From Flavobacteriaceae bacterium TMED81 (GTDB lineage Bacteria > Bacteroidota > Bacteroidia > Flavobacteriales > Flavobacteriaceae): a stretch of 14,984 nucleotides of DNA. Below the pieces are notes generated by a model. It ran no database searches and was not told the origin of the DNA. It saw only the letters and a list, made by a program, of their open reading frames with translations. Position numbers and translations under genes: made by a program. Location: contig NHEI02000027.1 of assembly GCA_002171575.2 (NCBI GenBank), forward strand, positions 28,552 through 43,535. Reading direction: 5' to 3'. Below are positions 1 through 7,986 of the stretch, in pieces (position 1 is the first letter of the stretch; each line of letters starts with the position of its first letter).

Positions 1-284
1 AGTGCCCAGCCAAGCCCAAATACAATGCCTCCATATAGATTGCTTTTCAGCATCTTTTCTTTATTCGCAATTACGATAGGTTGCCCGTAAAACGACTTGA
101 TTCCAAAACGTTTGATGCTCTGGGTAATCAAAACCCCCAAAACAAGAGCTGACCCGATGATGCCATACATATGGAAGGATTTGAATAGGAACATTTCATA
201 GATGCGAAACCACGAGGCCGCCTCAGATTTAAACAAAGTAATTCCAAATAGGATTCCGATGATAAAGTAGCGTATCGTTTTCAT
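1..284 (-). CDS. YeeE/YedE-type sulfur transporter, second half (partial)
   Basis: Partial gene: it starts at an ATG (284-282) and runs off the left edge, so only about 94 N-terminal residues are visible. The protein starts MKTIRYFIIGILFGITLFKS. A first membrane helix lies at about residues 4-18, a second at about 42-58, and a third begins near the edge with the sequence GGIVFGLGWA. In the YeeE/YedE family (DUF6691-type half-proteins) that last stretch normally leads into a Cys-Pro-Gly motif, which would lie outside the window. The start codon overlaps the stop of the preceding gene as ATGA, which suggests translational coupling and a two-subunit transporter. Known family members import thiosulfate or related sulfur species through the inner membrane; the substrate here is inference. 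Confidence 0.8.
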   Translation of the reverse strand, partial: MKTIRYFIIGILFGITLFKSEAASWFRIYEMFLFKSFHMYGIIGSALVLGVLITQSIKRFGIKSFYGQPIVIANKEKMLKSNLYGGIVFGLGWA

Positions 285-838
285 AAGATATAGCCAATTA
301 GAAAGTGATTCATAATAATTCCACCAATAAAAAATCCGATGACCGCAACCAAAGATGGAAGTTGAAGGTTGCTCAAGCCCGAAATCGCATGTCCCGATGT
401 ACAGCCACCAGCATAGCGAGCTCCAAAGCCAACTAGAAACCCGCCCACAGCTAGAATCGATAAAGACTTCCAGTCGGTCCAGCTCGCACTCCGAAACAAT
501 CTTTCTGGCATATACGCCTGACCTGCGTCCACGATATTGAGTCCTTGGAGTTGAAGGACAACATCAGGGTGTAGATCAACCGCAGTCTGGGTGGATAAAA
601 ATTGTGCGCCGATCAAACCAACTACAAAAGCACCTAAAATAACAATGATGTTCCAGCGTTGAGACTTCCAGTCATAGTCAAAAAAAGGAGTGGACTTGCC
701 AGCACCAAATGCAGCACAGATTGTTCTGAGATTTGAAGACATTCCAAACTTTTTTTCGCTCAATAGCAGCAAAAGCATGACCAAAGCAATGAGAGGCCCA
801 CCGATGTACCAGGGCCAAGGGTCATATATCCAATTCAT
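281..838 (-). CDS. YeeE/YedE family transporter, first half (thiosulfate/sulfur uptake)
   Basis: A 185-residue inner-membrane protein. It shows an N-terminal helix (about 11-27), a helix at 63-80 and two C-terminal helices (about 126-143 and 160-184). The family hallmark is GFGARYAGGCTSGHAISG (137-154), with Cys146 in the conserved GGCTSGH. A second cysteine, Cys41, sits in the SSNLRTICAA segment. In characterised YeeE proteins, conserved cysteines along the pore pass thiosulfate, so having both here supports a working transporter. The length is that of one half of a full YeeE protein; the other half is the next gene, which overlaps by 4 nt. The SulP permease lies 20 nt upstream on the same strand, so the three genes probably form one operon for sulfur-anion uptake. 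The family call is firm; the substrate is inferred. Confidence 0.9.
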   Translation of the reverse strand: MNWIYDPWPWYIGGPLIALVMLLLLLSEKKFGMSSNLRTICAAFGAGKSTPFFDYDWKSQRWNIIVILGAFVVGLIGAQFLSTQTAVDLHPDVVLQLQGLNIVDAGQAYMPERLFRSASWTDWKSLSILAVGGFLVGFGARYAGGCTSGHAISGLSNLQLPSLVAVIGFFIGGIIMNHFLIGYIL

Positions 839-858
839 ATCTATTCAATTTAAGGGTA

Positions 859-2580
859 TTAATGATTCGTTTGACTTGCAATTTTTTTCTGAACATCGGT
901 TGGTACGACTTCTCCTTTAAAATAATCAACCGCATCTGCTGTTTTTGCGAACATATTTTTTTCTTGAATCAAGTCTGTGAGTTTACTTTGTTGCAGCACA
1001 TCCCTTGCAGGTCCGATCGCCCCAGCTACCATAAAAAGGATGCCTTTCTGTTGCAACGACCTGATCATGGCACCTAAGGAGCTGAGACCGCTACTGTCGA
1101 TGTATGTAATCCCTCTGGCAACCAAAACAAAGCCTTTGAGGTTCGGTTTCTTTTCCACTTCTTCAAACACAACTTTCCTAAAATAGTCACGATTGCCAAA
1201 AAACAATTGTGCATCAAATCTCATGATGAGAATATCATCATCGATTTTTGTATCTGTTTCAAAACGAGAAATATTTTTGTAATAATTGGTTCCTGAAACC
1301 TTGGCTAGCACGGCATAATGTGGCTTTGACGTTCGAATGACCATAAGCAATAAAGATAGCAATGCCCCAATAAGAATCCCTTCACTGATTCCAACAAATA
1401 ATGTGAGTAGACAGGTCACGAGCAAAAGAAAAAACTCGTCGCGCCGCGTTTTATACAAATCAATTGCATAACGAACATTAATCAGGCGTATTACAGCGAC
1501 CATGATAATCCCTGCCAATACAGCGATTGGAAGATAAAAGAAAAGAGAGGTAAAAAAAAGAAGCGTCAGACCAACAATCAAAGCGCTAAAAACGGCTGTC
1601 ATCCCTGTCTTGGCACCTGCTTGAAACTTCACTGCTGATCGAGAAAAACTTGCTGACACGGGATAGGATTGAAAAAAAGACCCCACGAGATTTGCAGCCC
1701 CCAAGGCCATGAGTTCTTTATTGGGTTTGAGTGAATATTTTTCTTCCTGTTCCTCCAATTCTTTTGTGATTGAAATGATTTCGACATATCCAATCACAGC
1801 TAGGGTCAAAGCAAAGGGTAGCATATCCTTTATCAATTCTGGAGAGACAGTGAAAAGCCCGACATCTGGAAGCCCAGCAGGAATGTATCCAACAATCTCA
1901 ACACCATGTAAATCCCAACGGGTGCTCCAAATCAATAAAACGCCAAAAACCAAAACGAGCAATGCAGAAGGAAATTTGGGCAAGTATTTTTTAGTGATCA
2001 AAATCAGAGACATCGCAGAGAGACCAACGACAACCGTAATCAGATGGGATTCATTGAAATTTTGTAAAACAGACAATATCATTTTTTGAATCTGATTTGA
2101 CGATTCAATTTGCAGTCCCAATAGATGTTCTACCTGACTCAATCCAATGATAATTGCAGCAGCAGAAGTAAAACCGCTGATTACAGGTCGTGATAGGTAG
2201 TTGGCCAAAACACCCATTTGGAGGAGTCCCATTAACAATTGTAAAATACCGACCATTGTCGCTAAAAATACTGCAGCAGCGATCACCTCACCAATCCCAC
2301 TCAGCGATAAAGCACCCAAGGCAATGGCTACGACAAGGGAGTCAAGAGCGACTGGCCCAACGGCTGGGTGGCGTGAGGTCCCCATCATTCCGTGAATAAG
2401 CTGAGGAATAAGTGCTGCGTAAAGCCCATAAATTGGTGGTAGTCCTGCAATCATCGCATATGCCAACCCTTGCGGGATAACAATTACTGCAATAGAAAGG
2501 CCAGCTATCAAGTCGCTAAAAAGGGTCGATCGATTATAGGTCAACAGGTCTTTAGCAATCGGAAAAAGTCTTGCAATCAC
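859..2580 (-). CDS. SulP family anion permease with STAS domain
   Basis: A 573-residue inner-membrane transporter of the SulP (SLC26-like) family. Residues about 20-415 form the multi-helix transport domain. It includes the family segment LPPIYGLYAALIPQ (47-60), the SRHPAVGPVAL loop (69-79) and the conserved SFSRSAVKFQAGAKTGMTAV block (311-330). Residues about 446-556 form a cytoplasmic STAS domain with the motif YIDSSGLSSL (493-502). The family moves sulfate, bicarbonate or other anions, often with Na+ or H+. The adjoining YeeE/YedE genes favour a sulfur anion, but bicarbonate cannot be excluded from sequence alone. The start is GTG at 2580; the next in-frame Met is residue 43, inside the membrane domain, so the GTG is preferred. 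A -7 promoter element lies only 4 nt upstream. Confidence 0.92.
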   Translation of the reverse strand: MIARLFPIAKDLLTYNRSTLFSDLIAGLSIAVIVIPQGLAYAMIAGLPPIYGLYAALIPQLIHGMMGTSRHPAVGPVALDSLVVAIALGALSLSGIGEVIAAAVFLATMVGILQLLMGLLQMGVLANYLSRPVISGFTSAAAIIIGLSQVEHLLGLQIESSNQIQKMILSVLQNFNESHLITVVVGLSAMSLILITKKYLPKFPSALLVLVFGVLLIWSTRWDLHGVEIVGYIPAGLPDVGLFTVSPELIKDMLPFALTLAVIGYVEIISITKELEEQEEKYSLKPNKELMALGAANLVGSFFQSYPVSASFSRSAVKFQAGAKTGMTAVFSALIVGLTLLFFTSLFFYLPIAVLAGIIMVAVIRLINVRYAIDLYKTRRDEFFLLLVTCLLTLFVGISEGILIGALLSLLLMVIRTSKPHYAVLAKVSGTNYYKNISRFETDTKIDDDILIMRFDAQLFFGNRDYFRKVVFEEVEKKPNLKGFVLVARGITYIDSSGLSSLGAMIRSLQQKGILFMVAGAIGPARDVLQQSKLTDLIQEKNMFAKTADAVDYFKGEVVPTDVQKKIASQTNH

Positions 2581-2584
2581 ACCA

Positions 2585-2592
2585 CAAAATTA
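2585..2592 (-). promoter_or_regulatory. Candidate -7 promoter element for the SulP/YeeE operon
   Basis: On the minus strand this reads TAATTTTG, an exact match to the Bacteroidetes -7 consensus TAnnTTTG. It ends 4 nt before the GTG start of the SulP gene, so transcription would begin at or within a few bases of the start codon. No TTG (-33) is found at the usual 17-23 nt spacing, which weakens the call. Confidence 0.35.
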
Positions 2593-2660
2593 ATGGATTT
2601 TTCACAATGAATTGTAGCCGATTTTTAAGAAAATTAGGGTGATGTAGAAGAAAAATTTTG

Positions 2661-2689
2661 TTTGTTCAAAAATAATTCTACTACTTTTG
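2661..2689 (+). promoter_or_regulatory. Promoter of topA (Bacteroidetes -33/-7 type)
   Basis: TTTG at 2661-2664 is followed, 17 nt after its TTG, by TACTTTTG at 2682-2689, matching the Bacteroidetes primary sigma pattern TTG-N17-23-TAnnTTTG. The predicted transcription start is about 2693-2696, giving a leader of about 15 nt before the ATG at 2711. The element also shows that an in-frame TTG at 2687 cannot be the topA start. It probably drives topA and the gene that follows it. Confidence 0.7.
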
Positions 2690-2710
2690 TTTCCGTTTTC
2701 ACGCAAACCT

Positions 2711-5179
2711 ATGGCGAAAAATCTTGTTATTGTAGAGTCACCAGCCAAAGCTAAAACCATTGAAAAATTTCTTGGTCCAGACTTTAAGGTGGTATCTAGT
2801 TACGGACATGTTTCAGATCTTCCCGACAAAGAGTTGGGAGTTGATGTTGAACAAAACTTTTTACCAAAATACACGGTTTCAAGTGATAAGAAAAAGCTTG
2901 TTTCTGAGTTGAAGAGCTTAGCAAAAAAGTCAAATATGGTTTGGCTCGCTAGTGATGAAGACCGGGAAGGAGAGGCCATTGCCTGGCATTTGTCTAATGT
3001 TTTGGAGTTGCAAAAAGAAAATACAAAACGAATTGTATTTAACGAGATTACAAAAACTGCGATCAACCATGCGATTAAGCATCCGCGACAAATCGATCAA
3101 AATTTAGTCGACGCCCAACAAGCACGACGTGTTTTAGATCGACTTGTTGGTTATGAATTATCACCCATACTGTGGCGTAAAGTACAAGGCGGTCTGTCAG
3201 CAGGGCGTGTGCAGTCTGTTACCCTTCGTTTGGTTGTTGAGCGCGAGCGTGAAGTCGAAAACTTTGTTCCCAAAGAAACATTTAAAGTGCAGGGAGATTT
3301 TAGTACTGTTGAGGAGAAAGCTTTTAAAGCTGAATTGGCTACCTCCTTTGGTAGTGAACAAGAAGCATCATCGTTTTTAGAACAAAATATCGATGCCGTA
3401 TTTCAGGTTTCTTCCATCGAGAAAAAGCCAGCGACCAAATCGCCAGCAGCACCCTTTACAACCTCAACATTACAACAAGAAGCATCCCGAAAACTCGGAT
3501 TTTCTGTGAGTCGGACCATGCAAAATGCACAACGTTTATACGAAGCGGGTTTGATTACCTATATGCGAACCGATAGTGTCAATCTTTCCAAACAAGCTTT
3601 AGGTCAGGCCGCATCGGTTATTGAAAGCAATTACGGAAAAGAATTCGTTCGAATTCATCAATATAAAACATCAAAAAAAGGCGCACAAGAGGCCCACGAA
3701 GCCATTCGTCCTACCGATTTGAGCCGAATGAATGTGGATATAGAGTTTGATCAGAAAAGACTGTATGACCTGATATGGAAGCGCACCTTGGCTTCGCAGA
3801 TGAGTCAGGCAAAACTGGAAAGAACGGTTGCAAGGATCAAGACAGATCAACACAGTCATGCGTTTGTAGCTCGTGGAGAGGTTGTGGTTTTTGATGGGTT
3901 TTTAAAACTGTATTTAGAAGGTGTTGATGATCCATCAGAGGAAGATCAATCCCTATTACCAGCGATGAAGCAAGGCGAGAGGGTGCATGCAAAACGTGTT
4001 GTTGCCACCCAGCGTTTCAGTCGCCCTCCCTACAGATATTCAGAGGCATCATTGGTCAAAAAATTAGAGGAGCTCGGGATTGGTAGACCATCGACATATG
4101 CGCCGACTATATCGACCGTTCTCAACCGAAAGTATGTCGCCAAAGGAACGCATGAAGGCGAGGAGCGAACCTACAAACAGCTTGTTTTGCAGGACAAAAA
4201 GCTCACTTCGGTAAATCAGTCCGAAAAAATTGGTTCGCAAAAAGGGAAACTTGTGCCAACAGATATTGGCTTTTTGGTCAACGATTTCTTGATCAATAAT
4301 TTCAAGGACATCGTTGACTATGGATTTACAGCCAGTATTGAACAGGATTTTGACCGAGTTGCTACTGGAAATTCCGAGTGGGAATCGATCATGAAGCAAT
4401 TTTATGCCAATTTTCACCCAGTTGTTGAAGACGTTAAGAAAAACGCCACACGAGAAACTGGGCAGCGAATTTTGGGGACTGATCCAAAATCTGGTCGTCA
4501 ATTGAGTGTTCGCCTTGGAAAATTTGGCCCAATGGCACAATTGGGAACTGTCGAGGACGAAGAAAAGCCCTTGTTTGCCAATATGCCAGACACATATAGT
4601 TTGTCCAAAATCACATACGAAGAAGCCTTAGACTTGTTTAAATTACCCGCAATACTAGGGGAGTATGAGGGAATGCCTGTGCAAACCAACAACGGGCGTT
4701 ATGGCCCTTATGTGTTGCACAATAAGGTATTTGTTTCTCTGCCAAAAGGGGCAAATCCTCTGTCCGTAACGCTAGAAGAGGCGATTGCCTGTATCGAACA
4801 GAAACGAAAAGACGATGCCCCAATCGCAATCTATGAAGATCAAGGTGTGACGAAAGGTAAGGGCCGTTTTGGACCTTTTATCAAATGGAACGGGTGGTTT
4901 ATCAATGTATCCAAACAGTATGATTTTGATAACCTTTCATATGAAGACATCAAAGAGTTGATTGAGGCAAAGAAGAAGAAAGAGGCCGAGCGTGTCATCC
5001 GTGTATGGGAAGAAGAGGGCATTCGTATTGAAAAAGCACGATGGGGTCGCCACAACCTCATCAAAGGGAAAACCAAAGTTGAACTCAATAAAACCATCGC
5101 AGTAGCTGATTTATCTCTCAAAGAAGTACAAGCGATGTTGAGTAAAAGCAAGCCAAAAAAGAAGAAAACAAAAAAATAA
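2711..5179 (+). CDS. topA: DNA topoisomerase I (type IA)
   Basis: An 822-residue cytoplasmic enzyme that relaxes negative supercoils by cutting and rejoining one DNA strand. The N-terminal Toprim domain begins NLVIVESPAKAKTIEKFLG and carries the metal-binding acidic triad D82-x-D84-x-E86 in SDEDREGEAIAWH. The catalytic tyrosine is Tyr284 in GLITYMRTDSVNLS, which forms the covalent link to DNA. Conserved blocks ARRVLDRLVGYELSP and GIGRPSTYAPTIS are present. The C-terminal part (about 590-800) has several Toprim-C-type repeats with RLGKFGPMAQLG, NNGRYGPYVLHN, GKGRFGPFIKWN and KARWGRHNLIKG in place of the cysteine zinc ribbons of E. coli TopA. It ends in a lysine-rich tail. ATG 2711 is chosen because it follows the promoter and starts the canonical N-terminus. 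The next gene begins 3 nt after the stop, so the two are co-transcribed. Confidence 0.97.
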   Translation: MAKNLVIVESPAKAKTIEKFLGPDFKVVSSYGHVSDLPDKELGVDVEQNFLPKYTVSSDKKKLVSELKSLAKKSNMVWLASDEDREGEAIAWHLSNVLELQKENTKRIVFNEITKTAINHAIKHPRQIDQNLVDAQQARRVLDRLVGYELSPILWRKVQGGLSAGRVQSVTLRLVVEREREVENFVPKETFKVQGDFSTVEEKAFKAELATSFGSEQEASSFLEQNIDAVFQVSSIEKKPATKSPAAPFTTSTLQQEASRKLGFSVSRTMQNAQRLYEAGLITYMRTDSVNLSKQALGQAASVIESNYGKEFVRIHQYKTSKKGAQEAHEAIRPTDLSRMNVDIEFDQKRLYDLIWKRTLASQMSQAKLERTVARIKTDQHSHAFVARGEVVVFDGFLKLYLEGVDDPSEEDQSLLPAMKQGERVHAKRVVATQRFSRPPYRYSEASLVKKLEELGIGRPSTYAPTISTVLNRKYVAKGTHEGEERTYKQLVLQDKKLTSVNQSEKIGSQKGKLVPTDIGFLVNDFLINNFKDIVDYGFTASIEQDFDRVATGNSEWESIMKQFYANFHPVVEDVKKNATRETGQRILGTDPKSGRQLSVRLGKFGPMAQLGTVEDEEKPLFANMPDTYSLSKITYEEALDLFKLPAILGEYEGMPVQTNNGRYGPYVLHNKVFVSLPKGANPLSVTLEEAIACIEQKRKDDAPIAIYEDQGVTKGKGRFGPFIKWNGWFINVSKQYDFDNLSYEDIKELIEAKKKKEAERVIRVWEEEGIRIEKARWGRHNLIKGKTKVELNKTIAVADLSLKEVQAMLSKSKPKKKKTKK

Positions 5180-5182
5180 GCG

Positions 5183-6328
5183 ATGGCAATTGAGCTTCTT
5201 ATCCCTGTACCTGATGAAGTTTTGTCTTTACGTACGATATCAGAGCCACAGACCTTAGGAAATAAACTTAAAATACATTCAGAAAAGGCAGGGATCCCTA
5301 GTTTTAAAAATGCACGAATCGCTATTGTTGGCGTTCAAGAAACGAGATCCATTGGGCAACCCCATCAGCGCAAGCAAAATCTGAATGGGATTCGCAAAGC
5401 GCTATACAGTCTGTATGTTGGAAATTGGAACAATAACATCATCGACTTGGGGGACATTCCGACTGGCGACAAAGAGAAAGACTCTCACAGGGCATTACAT
5501 GATATTGCCAAAGAGATGTATCAACGCAACATTTTGCTTATCGCTTTTGGTGGGAGTCAAGAAAACACTTTGGGCTTGTGTAGCGTTTTCAATGAGTTTG
5601 AGGTATATTACAACCTCACCTCCATCGATTATAAATTCGATTTTGGAGGAGATGGGAGTCTTATCTCTCCAGATTCCTATATGTCAAAACTCATTGCTAA
5701 TCGTCCGAACTACATGACCAATTTCTGTAATTTGGGTTATCAAAGTTATATGGTTGCTCAAGATGAAATTGATTTGATGGAACGCTTGTATTTTGAGTCC
5801 ATTCGTCTTGGCACACTCACTTCTGACCTCAAGGTTGTAGAGCCATTGATGCGAGACTCGGACATCGTTTCTATGGACATGACTGCAGTGAAATCCAACG
5901 AGCTTCAGGGCGGTTTGACACAAGTAAATGGGTTTACAGCACAACAATTTTGTGCATTAGCTCGTTATGTTGGTATCAGTGATCGGGTGCGATTTGTCGG
6001 TTTGTGCAATATTCCAGAGAGTAGCACATCTTCAAATTTGACTGCCCAAGCAGTTTGGTATATAATTGAAGGAATGCATTACAGAGTCAATGAATATCCG
6101 TTTTCAACAAAAGAAAATAGCGTTAGATACGTGGTATCGTGCGATGATCAGGAATTAATTTTTTATCAAAGCTCATTGAGTAAGCGGTGGTGGTTAGAGG
6201 TACGACCTGAACACGATTCTAATCTGGAAACGGTACTGATTTCTTGTTCTGAAGAGGATTTTTATACAGCGGAAAAAGGGACGGTTCCAGAGCGTTGGTG
6301 GAAGGCCATTCGTAGAAGTATTATTTAA
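5183..6328 (+). CDS. Arginase/formimidoylglutamase-fold protein with degenerate active site
   Basis: A 381-residue protein related to the ureohydrolase family (arginase, agmatinase, formimidoylglutamase). Fold landmarks align in order: ARIAIVGVQE (44-53), the LNGIRKALYSL region (67-77), IDLGDI (87-92), LLIAFGGSQENT (118-129), LTSIDYKFDFGG (145-156), DIVSMDMTAV (227-236) and VGLCNIPES (272-280). In active enzymes the corresponding motifs are GGDH, DAHxD and SxDxDxxDP, which bind two manganese ions. Here the His of GGDH is replaced, DAHxD reads IDYKFD, and SxDxDxxDP reads SMDMTAVKS. Most metal ligands are therefore lost. Automated annotation would probably say formimidoylglutamase, but a catalytic role looks unlikely; a structural, binding or regulatory role is inferred. 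It sits 3 nt after topA and just upstream of gldK. ATG 5183 is the natural start. Confidence 0.8.
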   Translation: MAIELLIPVPDEVLSLRTISEPQTLGNKLKIHSEKAGIPSFKNARIAIVGVQETRSIGQPHQRKQNLNGIRKALYSLYVGNWNNNIIDLGDIPTGDKEKDSHRALHDIAKEMYQRNILLIAFGGSQENTLGLCSVFNEFEVYYNLTSIDYKFDFGGDGSLISPDSYMSKLIANRPNYMTNFCNLGYQSYMVAQDEIDLMERLYFESIRLGTLTSDLKVVEPLMRDSDIVSMDMTAVKSNELQGGLTQVNGFTAQQFCALARYVGISDRVRFVGLCNIPESSTSSNLTAQAVWYIIEGMHYRVNEYPFSTKENSVRYVVSCDDQELIFYQSSLSKRWWLEVRPEHDSNLETVLISCSEEDFYTAEKGTVPERWWKAIRRSII

Positions 6329-6334
6329 ATTACA

Positions 6335-6342
6335 TATTTTTG
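6335..6342 (+). promoter_or_regulatory. Candidate -7 promoter element for the gldKLMN operon
   Basis: TATTTTTG matches TAnnTTTG exactly, 6 nt after the stop of the upstream gene and about 41 nt before the preferred gldK ATG. No TTG lies at the expected -33 spacing, so the match may be chance or the promoter weak. If real, it would give gldKLMN its own transcript besides read-through from topA. Confidence 0.35.
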
Positions 6343-6383
6343 TGAACAGTATTGATAATAAATATCTTAATTTAGCATACGTA

Positions 6384-7976
6384 ATGAGAAGCATAACCGC
6401 ATTACTTGCTTTGTTAATTTTAGTCATGAGTTGTGGAAAACGCGACCAAGGCGAGTTAATAGGAGTTAAGACAAAAAAGTTCATTCGGGTAAACCCACAC
6501 GGGATGGTTGAAGTTCCTGGTGGGTCTTTTATTATGGGTTCTTCTGACGAAGATATCATTGATGCACAAAATGATATAACCCGAACAATGACAGTCCGAA
6601 CATTCTACATGGACGAAACCGAAATCACCAACCGGGAGTATATGCAATTCATCGAATGGGTAAAAGATTCGATTGTTCGTTCAAAGCTTGCGGAAAAAGC
6701 CGTTATGGTTTTTGAAGGCATGTATGAGGACAATAATTATGAACGCGGAACAACAGCGGTCCCTTCTGATGACATTGATTTTTTCTACTCTGTATTGAAT
6801 GACCCCGACGAACTCGAAGAATCAATGCCGTCTGACGAGCAACTTGAAATTGCAGAAAACCAAAGTTTGGAAGACCTGTACAACACCTCTGGAGGAGAAA
6901 TCCTTCAATACTACCCAGCTATGGAAGACTTTATCGGCGACTCAGAGGAGGATTTGACAAGTCTGAATGGTTATCAACAACTCGTTCGTTTTCGAGCACA
7001 AAACCCAATAAAACTCTGGTTGTCAACCAGGACTTCACCTGATAGTGTTTTTCATCACTCACTCCCATTCAACCGTGATGAGCAAATCTTTTGGGAAAGA
7101 GAAGATTATCCAGACATTCACTATGCTGAAGTCATGGAGGATTCGATTTATTTACCTGAAAATGAGTGGTACAATGGCGTTAAGTCGATTGACACAAAGA
7201 AATTGATTTATCGATTTTCCGAATTGCAAGTCGATGACTTTGTCAATGCAATGAAAAATTCGAATATCAACGAGCTTTCCCGAGCCGATTTCTTAATCTA
7301 CGATGCAGTTCCGATCTACCCCGATACAACGGTTTGGATCCGAGATTTTAAATACAGCTACAACGAACCGATGTTTAACGAATATTTTTGGCATCCCGCC
7401 TATGCGGATTATCCTGTTGTGGGTGTGAGTTGGAAACAAGCCAAGGCATTTGCGAATTGGAGATCAAAATATAGAAACGATTATTTAAGAGGAGAAAAAA
7501 ATAAAACGACTGTTGGTGAGTTCAGATTACCTACCGAAGGGGAATGGGAATATGCCGCTCGTGGAGGAAAGCAGTCGGCAATTTACCCGTGGGGTGGACC
7601 ATATTTGGTAGATAGCCGTGGTGATTTTCTCGCTAATTTTAAGCCAAAACGAGGCGATTATGCAGCAGACAACATTGTTTACACAGCGGAAGTAGACTCG
7701 TATGAGCCAAACGATTTTGGGCTTTATAATATGTCTGGGAATGTCGCCGAATGGACATCCTCCCCTTATTACAACGAAAGTTATGAATTCAACACTACCT
7801 TTAACCCTGACGTCTATATGCCAGGAAACGAAAGGAAGGTGGTTCGTGGTGGTTCGTGGAAAGATGTCGCTTACTTTTTAAAAGTAGGGAGTAGAGATTA
7901 CGAGTATGCAGACAGTGCAAGAAGTTATATAGGTTTACGCTTGGTGCGGGACTATTTAGGATCAAACAGTAAATAA
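6384..7976 (+). CDS. gldK: GldK, outer-membrane lipoprotein of the type IX secretion/gliding machinery
   Basis: A 530-residue lipoprotein. The N-terminus MRSITALLALLILVMSC is a lipoprotein signal peptide with lipidated Cys17. The rest is an FGE-sulfatase (formylglycine-generating-enzyme-like) fold, seen in VPGGSFIMGSSDED (44-57), MDETEITNREYMQFI (76-90), YPVVGVSWKQAKAFANWR (343-360), RLPTEGEWEYAARGG (381-395), SGNVAEWTSS (451-460) and VVRGGSWKD (486-494). In the T9SS, GldK (PorK) and GldN (PorN) form a large periplasmic ring under the outer membrane. ATG 6384 is preferred over an in-frame GTG at 6342 because it starts the signal peptide directly. Residues 111-190 are strikingly acidic (25 Asp/Glu, one Arg, no Lys) and seem to be an insertion, since the protein looks longer than the roughly 460 residues I recall for Flavobacterium GldK. 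It leads a tight gldKLMN operon. Confidence 0.95.
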   Translation: MRSITALLALLILVMSCGKRDQGELIGVKTKKFIRVNPHGMVEVPGGSFIMGSSDEDIIDAQNDITRTMTVRTFYMDETEITNREYMQFIEWVKDSIVRSKLAEKAVMVFEGMYEDNNYERGTTAVPSDDIDFFYSVLNDPDELEESMPSDEQLEIAENQSLEDLYNTSGGEILQYYPAMEDFIGDSEEDLTSLNGYQQLVRFRAQNPIKLWLSTRTSPDSVFHHSLPFNRDEQIFWEREDYPDIHYAEVMEDSIYLPENEWYNGVKSIDTKKLIYRFSELQVDDFVNAMKNSNINELSRADFLIYDAVPIYPDTTVWIRDFKYSYNEPMFNEYFWHPAYADYPVVGVSWKQAKAFANWRSKYRNDYLRGEKNKTTVGEFRLPTEGEWEYAARGGKQSAIYPWGGPYLVDSRGDFLANFKPKRGDYAADNIVYTAEVDSYEPNDFGLYNMSGNVAEWTSSPYYNESYEFNTTFNPDVYMPGNERKVVRGGSWKDVAYFLKVGSRDYEYADSARSYIGLRLVRDYLGSNSK

Positions 7977-7986
7977 TTTAAGAGCA

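Noticed and set aside
2687..2710. N-terminal extension of topA from an in-frame TTG
   Set aside because: The TTG lies within the -7 promoter element, before the predicted transcription start, while ATG 2711 gives the canonical N-terminus.
4064..4540. Long antisense open frame (158 codons) within topA
   Set aside because: It lies fully opposite a strongly conserved topA region; its product shows no family pattern, and the frame is a by-product of topA codon use.
6342..6383. N-terminal extension of gldK from an in-frame GTG
   Set aside because: It would put 14 polar residues before the lipoprotein signal peptide, which begins properly at ATG 6384. The GTG also overlaps a candidate -7 element.
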